Shown: in pieces, positions 55,655-64,000 of the stretch | Layout: each line of letters opens with the position of its first letter | How positions within the stretch are numbered: position 1 is the stretch's first letter | From: Elmis aenea | Lineage: Eukaryota > Arthropoda > Insecta > Coleoptera > Elmidae | Reading direction: 5' to 3' | Assembly: GCA_947652605.1 (NCBI GenBank) | Contig: OX393578.1 | Coordinates: 39,995,470 to 40,059,469 of the forward strand | DNA length: 64,000 bases | The notes under the pieces: generated by a model | Seen by the model: the letters and a program-made list of their open reading frames with translations, nothing else | Told to the model about the DNA's origin: nothing | The model's database searches: none | Translations under genes and position numbers: made by a program

Positions 55655-56080
55655 TTCATTTGGTAATCTATGCTTGTAAGGGACCGGAAATCTTATTAGT
55701 TGCCATTATTAAGTTACATATTAAAAAAGAACAGCTATTTAGTTAGCAACTTCAAATTTTAAATACCTTATAACAATGACATGGGCTGGCTAAACAAATG
55801 TTTAGTTAAAAATTGAAATAAGTTATAAAAACTCCTGCAATAAAACAGCTGTTTAGTTACGAAGTGAAAAATTGAAATAACTTATTAAAACACTGAATAA
55901 AACAACAAATTAATCATACCATTATGCATAAACCAACCCCAGCTATAAACACATAGACTTTATTAAGCGATAGTGTATAGTGGGCTGCAAACCTTTTATG
56001 GAAGTTGACGCTGTCAGTGCTAGTCGCTGCAACTTCAGATTTCCGGTCCCTTACAAGCATAGATTACCATTCATTTAATG
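55655..56080. repeat. Inverted repeat around AAGGGACCGGAAAT
   Basis: GGTAATCTATGCTTGTAAGG and GGACCGGAAAT at the left are inverted at the right as ATTTCCGGTCCCTTACAAGC and ATAGATTACC. Inside, GTTTAGTTA with AAATTGAAATAA repeats about three times. It may be a small inverted-repeat element; no target duplication was seen. Confidence 0.65.
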
Positions 56081-56342
56081 TACGATATGTTTTAACTATT
56101 AGTCTCTCTATTGAATACGGTGCACATTTTATTTGTGTAAAGTGGTGATGAAAATATTCGAATAAATTAATTGAACCTATCGATTTTAAAAATCGAGAGA
56201 TACAAAAATAATCCGAATTATTTTGTATTTGGAATGAATGTCTAATATTCGCGACCCAAAATTGAGTCGCTTGACATATGGAGAGGGTCGCAAAATATTG
56301 TCAACAATAACAGTACTTATATTTTCTTTGTAACATGCGATA

Positions 56343-57046
56343 CTTTACTATGAGGCGCCGTTTGTGTCAAAAAGAAATTTGCAAAATAAATAACATTTCG
56401 TACATAAATATACAAATATAAAAATATTTAGTCAATTTCACATTTAATTTTTTTTTTTTTTGACATCGGTATGAGTTTATCAAGAAAATATTTTTATATA
56501 TTTCGTGTACATTCCACATTTATTTTTTTTTAATTTTTTTTTTTTTTTTATACCTTTGGTTAATAATTTATTTTTCAAGAAAATATTTTTATTTATTTGC
56601 ACACCAAAATATATTTTTTTTTTCACTGCAATTATGTACGCTATTATACAACAGATGGCGCGCCACTCAACATTTGTGTTTAATTATGAACTGCTGCTTG
56701 TTCAATTATATTAAATGTTAATAAGCTTCTTCTATTCTATACCTATAGTGTGCTTCTGGAAATACCTAATATTTTAGAAATAATTGTCCATTTTAAACGA
56801 GATTTCCTAAAAAAGGTAATTTGTTCTGCTTATGCAGGCAGCTGTGGTCTTCCAGTTGACATGCTGTGAAAAAAATAGTTACAATTACCTTAAAAAATTG
56901 CAAAGAGTATACGTATAAGTACTTACTTTAAACTGGAAGTCGCAAACGTCAAATATAGTTAATTTGCTTCGCAGCAGTTCAAAATTAAACACAAATGTTG
57001 GGTAGCGCGTCATCTGTTGTATAATAGCGTACATAATTGCAGTGGG

Positions 57047-57077
<31 letters not shown>

Positions 57078-57141
57078 TTTGGTGTGCAAATAAATAAAAA
57101 TATTTTCTTGAAAAATAAATTATTAACCAAAGGTATAAAAT

Positions 57142-57174
<33 letters not shown>

Positions 57175-57365
57175 ATGTGGAATCTACACGAAATAAATAA
57201 AAATATTTTCTTGATAAATAAATTATTACCGATGTCAAAAAAAAAAAAAAAATAAAAAAAAATCAATGTGAAATTGACTAAATATTTTTATATTTGTATA
57301 TTTACGTACGAAATGTTATTTATTTTGCAAATTTCTTTTTGACACAAACGGCGCCTCATACTTTA
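56343..57365. mobile_element. Long inverted repeat with poly(T)/poly(A) tracts
   Basis: The left arm (about 56343-56710) includes ATGAGGCGCCGTTTGTGTC, AAGAAAATATTTTTATTTAT and CAACAGATGGCGCGCCACTC. The right arm (about 56958-57365) has the complements, including GACACAAACGGCGCCTCAT. Long T runs in the left arm pair with long A runs in the right. The loop is about 250 bp. Frames such as 57238-56885 are arm-derived. Confidence 0.9.
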
Positions 57366-57412
57366 CAAACGTATAATAATTAATTTTAAAATCTGTGTGT
57401 TATTTTATTAAT

Positions 57413-57485
57413 GTTTGCTTGGGTCGCAAAACCAAAACTATTGCCCCAATTTGGGTCACGGCTCAAATAATTTAAGAAACACTGA
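57413..57485 (-). mobile_element. hAT end fragment (CAGTGTTTCTTAAA)
   Basis: Read on the minus strand from 57483 the sequence is CAGTGTTTCTTAAATTATTT followed by GAGCCGTGACCC, a common hAT terminus. GGGTCGC phrases near 56240-56295 may belong to the other end, with the long inverted repeat between them. The left boundary is not found. Confidence 0.5.
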
Positions 57486-57506
57486 TCTAATATGTATAGT
57501 TGTAAA

Positions 57507-57912
57507 CAGGGACCCGAACCGGAACTGGAACAAAAACCGGAACGAACCGGTGCTTTTTTCATGAACCGTGAACCGGAACTGAACCTTCTATTAAATTTTA
57601 AAAAATCACAAAACCGCAGAATCAAACCGAACCGACTAGTTTGAACCGGTTCAAACCGGTTCACACAACGGTTGGGCCCTTTTCTTATTGACATTGCAAA
57701 TTTTTATTTTCTTAATTTTAATTACATTTTACCAAAAATGGAAAAATTTCAGAAAGTTTAATTTATAAATATACATTGTCATATTTTGCTTTGAACCGGA
57801 ACCGGAACTAAACCGTTGCCGGATACCGGATACCGAATCATTATAAAATAAAAACCTGTGGTTCGGAACGGTAAATTTATCGAACCGGTATTCTTTGCGG
57901 TTCGGGTCCCTG
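57507..57912. mobile_element. hAT miniature with GAACCGG motifs
   Basis: CAGGGACCCGAACCG and CGGTTCGGGTCCCTG are perfect 15-bp inverted ends, flanked by a perfect 8-bp duplication GTTGTAAA (57499-57506 and 57913-57920). Motifs GAACCGGAAC and GAACCGGT occur eight or more times near the ends. The element is 406 bp without a gene. Confidence 0.95.
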
Positions 57913-57920
57913 GTTGTAAA

Positions 57921-58450
57921 CGAATAATTGTTTTCGTTAATTTAGTTCCAACTTACGCACCGCGTAGGACCGTAGGTGTAGGTCATAATCCAAAACATAT
58001 TGCAAATATTTAGTAAATTGTTTTTTAATTAGGTGGACACTTCAATTGGAAAAAATATATACGAAAAAGTTGGTAGAAATCTGGAAATACAGTTTTAGTC
58101 ATCTACAAATTAATAACTTGAAAAGCGTTCAATATTATTTTTCACTTGCCCTTTTTTTCACTTTGTAAACACAAAAAACAAATTACTCCTATTTTTTTTG
58201 GATAGAATACTAAAACAATCTCAAATTGGTTTAATGGCAGTTTTCATCAAAAAAGTTGCAAGAAATTGACATGCAACTTCGTTAAAATGTATCTCAGGAA
58301 TATGTTAGTATTTTGATTCGTTGGTCTTTCGTCTAATACGGTCGATGCATGGAGGATATGTGCATAAACAATATAAACCCACCTTAAATAACACGAAAAC
58401 ATTGCTGAGGAACCTGCCAATCATCGATTTACTTGCCTGTTAATAAGAAC
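57921..58450. other. AT-rich spacer
   Basis: Nothing recognised. Confidence 0.4.
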
Positions 58451-59183
58451 TGTATACACACAAAAAACGCCGCAAGCTGTAACTCCGATTTTGGTAAACA
58501 AAAAACTAAATATAATGGCTCCTCAAATACTATAAACTGAATTTGATTTCAATTTTTTTCAAGGTCAACTTAAATGTCAAACGATAGTCAATTTTTTTTC
58601 CCAAATGGCACCATATATTTTTGTTTACTAAATCTGGTAGACATTTTTTTTCTAAATTCAATGATGTAATCATCAGTTAATTTTAGTGCTAAACTAATAA
58701 GAAATAAAAAATAAAAGTTTAACTAAAATAGGTTAGGTTTCACAAAATTTTCAAGCGTACCGTGGAAAACAAAAATTTTTTTATCAACAAATGTCATTTA
58801 AACGTCAGTGTGGTATTTAAATGACATTTGTTGATTAAGATTTTTTTGTTTTCCACGGCACGCTTGAAAATTTTGTGAAACCTAACCTATTTGTGTTGAA
58901 CTTTTATTTTTTATTTCTTATTAGTTTAGCACTAAAATTAACTGATGATTACATCATTGAATTTAGAAAAAAAAAGTCTACCAGATTTAGTAAGAAAAAT
59001 AGATGGAGCCATTTGGAAAAAAAAATTGACTATCGTTTGACATTTAAGTTCAACTTGAAAAAAATTGAAATCCAATCAGTTCATAGTATTTGAGGAGCCA
59101 TTTTATTTAGTTTTTTGTTCACCAAAATCGGACCTCAAATAACGAAGTTACAGCTTGCGGCGTTTTTTGTGTGACACCCTGTA
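58451..59183. mobile_element. Foldback element, near-perfect palindrome
   Basis: The arms, about 345 bp each, run from ACACACAAAAAACGCCGCAAG on the left to CTTGCGGCGTTTTTTGTGTG on the right. The loop is tiny, around AACGTCAGTGTGG near 58810. Inner arm sequence TTTCACAAAATTTTCAAGCG pairs with CGCTTGAAAATTTTGTGAAA. It ends ACACCCTGTA. The 72-codon frame 58875-59093 is right-arm sequence. Confidence 0.92.
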
Positions 59184-59921
59184 TACAGGGTAGTCCAAAG
59201 TATGGAAACGCTGCTGTAACGGTGTAAATACAAGTTTAATGAAAACATGTTTTACATAAAAAGTGCATTTTGACTAACTTCAATTGTTTTTTTGGCAAAC
59301 CAAGTGCAACTGACAGGCGATCGTCATATTTTTTTTATTGCAACATGTTTTACAAAATCATAATATTTGCCTAAACAAAACAGTTTTTACATGTCTTATT
59401 GTGTTTTATTATGTTTCAAGGAAAATCATTATTTTGTTAGCAATTAATTAAAAATTGACCTTCTGTCAAATTACTTTTGTGTAAGCGTATTGAAGGCGTT
59501 TCAATTTAATGCTCACAAAATAATGATTCTTCCTTGAAACATAATAAAAGACTATTAGACAAATTATAAACTGTTAATTACAACTTACAACAGCGATCCT
59601 GTTTTGTTGACAAATACAATGATTTTGTGAAAAATAATAAACAATTTTGAAATTCTTTTTTCTCACGCATTTTCTTATGTAACTAAGAAAACTAGTTGAA
59701 AAGAGAAAAATTGTCTATCATTTGAAGTAAAACAATATCGGTTGACATTTTAGAAAATATGACGATCGCCTGTCAGTTGCACACAGTTGGCTGAAAAAAC
59801 AATTAAAGTAGGTGCGTCAAAATGTAGCTACTAATTTGGCATAAACTTTTTATGTAAAACATTTTTTCATAAAACTTTTACGCCGTTACAGCAGCGTTTC
59901 CATACTTTTGGACTACGCTGT
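59184..59921. mobile_element. Foldback element directly abutting the previous one
   Basis: It begins ACAGGGTAGTCCAAAGTATG and ends CATACTTTTGGACTACGCTG. AACTGACAGGCGATCGTCAT pairs with ATGACGATCGCCTGTCAGTT. An inner pair is AAACATAATAAAA on the right with its complement on the left. Arms are about 300-370 bp with interruptions. It is separated from the preceding foldback only by TATA. Confidence 0.9.
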
Positions 59922-59990
59922 GTGTATGCGTCTAGATAGATATATTCGAACAACAACTTATTCAAATGTATATTTCAAGTGAATTATTAT

Positions 59991-60219
59991 CCCGAACCGG
60001 AACTGGAACCAAAACCGCAACGAACCGATGCTGTTTTACGAACTGTTGCTTTCTATAAGCGATTTATTAAAATCCGGAACCGGACTTAACCGTTTCCTCT
60101 AAACCGGTTACCAAATCTTTAGGAAATCATCAACCGCGAATCGAAACGAAATTTAAAAAAAAATTCATTAACGGGTAACCTATAATGTACCATTATTGTT
60201 TGCGATTTGGGTCCCTTTT
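59991..60219. mobile_element. hAT miniature, GAACCGG type, degraded
   Basis: CCCGAACCGGAACTGGAACC at the left and CGATTTGGGTCCCT at the right match the element at 57507-57912 with divergence and deletions. The 8-bp duplication is not visible. Confidence 0.7.
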
Positions 60220-62689
60220 TTGAATAAATCGTTTATTTATTCGATTACTAAAAGCATGCCAATGTTCATGATCTAATTATTCGAATCATTTGATTATTCT
60301 TACCAACAATGCAACACAAATAAAAACGTATGTATTACGTTTAGCTCAAAGAAAAACATGCATAAATAGTACCTATTTGTATTGGATTTGTGTTACACGT
60401 ATAAAATGGAACTGAAAGCAAAACATACATCAATACAAATTTTTGTTTATTTAAGCCTAGCAAAACATCGTATCTTGAACAAAATACCATTAAGTAAGTC
60501 ATTTTATCGCGGGTTAGAATGCTAAATATTTACCTTGCATACCTGCCTCGTATGTCAATCAACACAGCGCCCTCTTGACGCCACTTTACTATACCTTTCC
60601 TCGACAAGTACTTCACAAATTCAAAGCGTGCAATCCTTAAGCCAAAGCGACATTAACTGGTTAATGGAAGTTTGCTGGTGTCTATACTAGTAGCAAAATA
60701 TGACAATACGTTACAAAAAGAGTAACATTTTTTTATTCGCAAAGAAATATTTCTTTAAATTATTAATTTTTTTAAATTTCAAAACGAAAAAGTCTGTTTA
60801 AGCACCTTATACATCACAAAGAAACTAAAAAATTACGTATCGTTTTGTTTGACAGAAACCATGTAACATTAAGAAGAATAATTCTGAGTGTTTTTGATTT
60901 AAACCGTTTAATGTTTTCTTTATTTGACTAACTTGCACATACCAAGAGTTCACATTCATAGGTCCATTAAGAATTTCAAAAATTAAACTATCTTAAAGAT
61001 GGTTTTTAATCCAACGAAAGCTGGAAAGTCTCATGAAACTATCAATTTTTGTTCCTCTGTTATCTTTAAGTATGGAGTTTGGCATGCCCTGAAGCAGTCA
61101 AATGATAGATTTCGAGCATCTCGCCTCTACAACAGGTTAAATGTGTATATTTTTTATAACAGTCTACAAATCGACGTCATCCATCTCTGAATAGCGTTTG
61201 CAACTTTGCTGTTTTATGATGCGTTCAACAGACATTTTAAATCAATATTTGGACATGTTTTTATTTTATTACCGGCTCGTTATTTTTTAAATATAAAAAA
61301 ACATCATATCATACATTCGTTTTCTTCTTTAGCATGTTCTGCGCTGCATATTCAAAAAGTTTTTCTTGCAATTGCAGTAATTACAGAAATACTTTTTTAC
61401 TTGGGGCATTGTTTCCTGACCTCTTTTTTCCTTACGGCTCAAGTTTAAATCATTGAAACATGGTTGTGGTACTCTTGAAAACTAAATACAAATTTATTTA
61501 AAAAATTCATCTTAAGTCCCCGATAGTTTGCATTTTGTGTTTAACAATTATTCAACGTAGATTAGTAACTTGTAATACAGATTAGAACATTACCATGCCC
61601 GTGTGCACCTTATTTTTTTATTATAGTTTTATATTTAAAAAAAAAACTGTAAGGGACTTGCTGCCGATATCTACAGTTTTTCTGTAAACTAATACTTTAA
61701 GAACAAGTTAAAATATGTTTGATACATTAAATTAATCTCTTTAGTCATGTAATTTAGGTATATGGTAATCACTTAAATAATTTAAAGAAGCTGTTTGAAT
61801 ACTGATAAATTAATTTTAGTAGTGGTATGTGCCTACTAATGTAATGAATTGTGATATCACTATGCTAAATGCATAGAACTTTCGATAATATCACTTGTGC
61901 ATTCGTGTGCCATATATGTGATTTATTTCTGAATAAACCCGCTTTAACCAAACTGCTACAATAAATAAAATTATTCCATTTTTTTGTTGTTGTGTTAACA
62001 ACTAACTAATAATTTGTTAGCTGCATTAGAACTGTAAATTAATATGATAAAGCATTCATAAACTATCAATACCTTTCTGAATATATTTTGTGGTAATAAT
62101 GTCGGATGAGTTTTTGCATACATTGATTCATGTCCAATTAACGTAATATCCGACATTTACTTGCTATACAATTTTATTACATTTTATTAATTATAAATAA
62201 CCGATAACATTTGATTTTAACAAACTGTCTAGGTTGGGGCACTGAGACGTAATAAACGTTTCGACGAACAGATGCATAAAATAATAATATTTTTTCCATT
62301 TTATACAATTCATACATTAAAAAATAAAATCTCCATGAACGTTGTTGCTCAACTTTTAAAAATGTTTAGAAGAAAAAAAAATACATTTTGATATAGTTAA
62401 AAACGTTATTATTTTATTTTAAGTTGATTTTAAATATAAGTTGTGAGCTTTATTAAATTAAAAATTTTACCGCCGTGTCTCTTTATATTGTGAAAATACA
62501 ACGAATTATTTATTACATTTTCTTATGTAATTCAAAATATTCGTTCAAGTTAGCAAATATCTATAATGGTATGCTTTTCAAGTTGCTCAGGGTTGTTTAT
62601 TTATTATTTCTAACCTACACTTGTAAGTTGGCAAGTGCTGTAAGGTAAATATTAAAAGCACGATAACAATACTGAAGCAACTCGTTTAG
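60220..62689. other. AT-rich DNA, nothing recognised
   Basis: The plus-strand frames 60999-61190 and 61206-61448 have no domain and no support. No inverted repeats or arrays were seen. Confidence 0.4.
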
Positions 62690-63110
62690 TTATTTACCCG
62701 AGTTTGAGAAATCTAATATGCATTTTCACTCCGGGCGGGAGATCCCAGCTGTTTATGCTGATGTTACGGATTCGGTAGTCCATTTAGGGTTGTTCGCTAT
62801 CCTTTGCCAACCCATATCCCTGTTGACGACGTAGCAAAATACCCGAGATCGCGAATCGTGTTATGTTGCCATTATTCGGATAACAATTTCGTCGGTAAAC
62901 TGGAGCTGTATTAAAGTTTGGGCTATCGCGAAACGTTTGTATTCTAAATACACGTTATTGCTCCAGGATATTGACTTGTAACAACTGCGATACAGCCTAT
63001 TTATTGCGTCACTTATGCCAAATAGATTAGTTAAACTACTTGTTACAACTATAACGTTTGTATCCTTATGTAATCCGCTCATTAGAGGAATTAGAACAAA
63101 ACATTCCTAG
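62690..63110. other. Less AT-rich unique island
   Basis: The sequence includes CACTCCGGGCGGGAGATCCC, CCCGAGATCGCGAATCG and GCTATCGCGAAACG. It is not repeated in the window. The minus-strand frame of 73 codons (63082-62861) has no domain. Candidate conserved non-coding DNA. Confidence 0.35.
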
Positions 63111-64000
63111 TATTGTTGAAGTTTGTTCACGTCATTCATTATAAGTACTTATCAAACAGATCGACAAACAGAATACAGAAGGAAACATTAATTACTTAGC
63201 AAACTGCTACATCTTGGGCAAATATTGATTTCTTAACTTCAATATTTAACTTAAAAATATCGCATAAGAATGTATGTGTTATACTGCTTTAGTATGCGCA
63301 CCGTACATGCCAAGGGTCTCAAACCATATCCCACGGGTCACTTGTAGCCCGATGAGCCCTTCATCGTAGTAAGCGAAGATGAATTTTTCAAAATATATTT
63401 TACTATCTGTACGTAACAGCGCAAAATAGAGTGTAGTATCTCCTGCGCCAGTTATCAGTTAAACGGGCAAGCTAAGTTTGTTAATGAGCATGAACATGCT
63501 ACGTTTTTCACGTACTTTCTACTTCTACCGTTTTCCTTTCATTGATATTGCATTTAATAACATTTGCTTGTAAATGGAAATTTTAAACGACTCCTAAGTT
63601 TACAAAACAAAGTTTTTGTGTGAAGTCGAACTCAGAAACAACTCTCGAGGGAAATATTTTCTAGTCGAAAAATTAAAAGAATTACAATATAGTTAAGTGC
63701 ATAGAAAAATATTGCAATTGGTTTTATGGGTTTTTATTTGAAATTTTTCCGTGTTGGTTTTTTTAATTCAAATTTTTACTAAAACTAGTTGGGGTCGACT
63801 GACCTATCGTCTTAATTACTCAATTGCGAAGTACAGAGTGAATATTATGTTCCAGGCCGATGTTGTTTTTGAATAACCCGGAAATGAATCAAATTTTTTT
63901 TAATTTGGATTTTTTTATTCAACAGTAGGCTTATGACAATTATGTATGGAATATGACATCGCTCAAGTGACCACCTCTGGCAGCGTTACAAATGCCTGTT
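63111..64000. other. AT-rich DNA with a possible hAT end
   Basis: CCAAGGGTCTCAAACCATATC followed by CCACGGGTCACTTGTAGCCC near 63310 resembles the GGCCCGC class of hAT ends. No partner was seen before the window ends. Confidence 0.3.

Noticed and set aside
57890..57912. tRNA B-box-like GGTTCGGGTCCC
   Set aside because: It is the end of a hAT element (inverted copy at 57507); no A box or cloverleaf is present.

Overview
The window looks like a stretch of arthropod, most likely insect, nuclear DNA. It is AT-rich by eye, has spliceosomal introns and no bacterial operon structure, and carries many transposon families common in insects: mariner, pogo/Tigger, piggyBac, PIF/Harbinger, hAT, jockey-type and CR1-type LINEs, and a tyrosine-recombinase gene resembling Crypton-type recombinases. 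The species cannot be named from sequence alone. There is a 200-base run of N at 26593-26792.

Layout. 0-15 kb holds small and broken elements: a hAT-like element with GGCCCGC motifs, a dead mariner (2904-4119), jockey LINE tails, a 343-bp hAT miniature (5564-5906), a 1.2-kb inverted-repeat element (6216-7453), a deletion-derived piggyBac (9226-9802), a CR1-type LINE tail (11871-12624) and a 1.1-kb foldback (13559-14703). 15.3-18.6 kb is a nearly complete PIF/Harbinger element with 55-bp terminal inverted repeats and a TTA duplication. Its MADF/BESS gene and its transposase gene run on opposite strands with interdigitated exons, and a jockey LINE has inserted into it. 18.8-21.4 kb is a pogo/Tigger-type element holding a hAT element and a foldback. 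27.4-31.2 kb is a 117-bp satellite of about 32 monomers with a readable five-monomer higher-order pattern. Directly downstream, 31690-35163 is a four-exon gene that reads open from start to stop (predicted 1065 aa), coding for a zinc-finger/tyrosine-recombinase/SANT-like protein; it is the only long undamaged gene seen. 35-64 kb is AT-rich DNA with foldback elements, hAT miniatures, a jockey LINE remnant (50506-51515) and several less AT-rich islands that could be conserved non-coding host DNA.

How the parts relate. No pathway of cooperating host genes is visible. The only functional pairs are inside transposons: the Harbinger transposase and its MADF/BESS DNA-binding partner. A 46-bp candidate microexon at 46628-46673 suggests that part of the window may lie in a large host intron, but this is unproven. 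Most frame breaks in the Harbinger element are one-base changes in homopolymers, so assembly error and true decay both remain possible.
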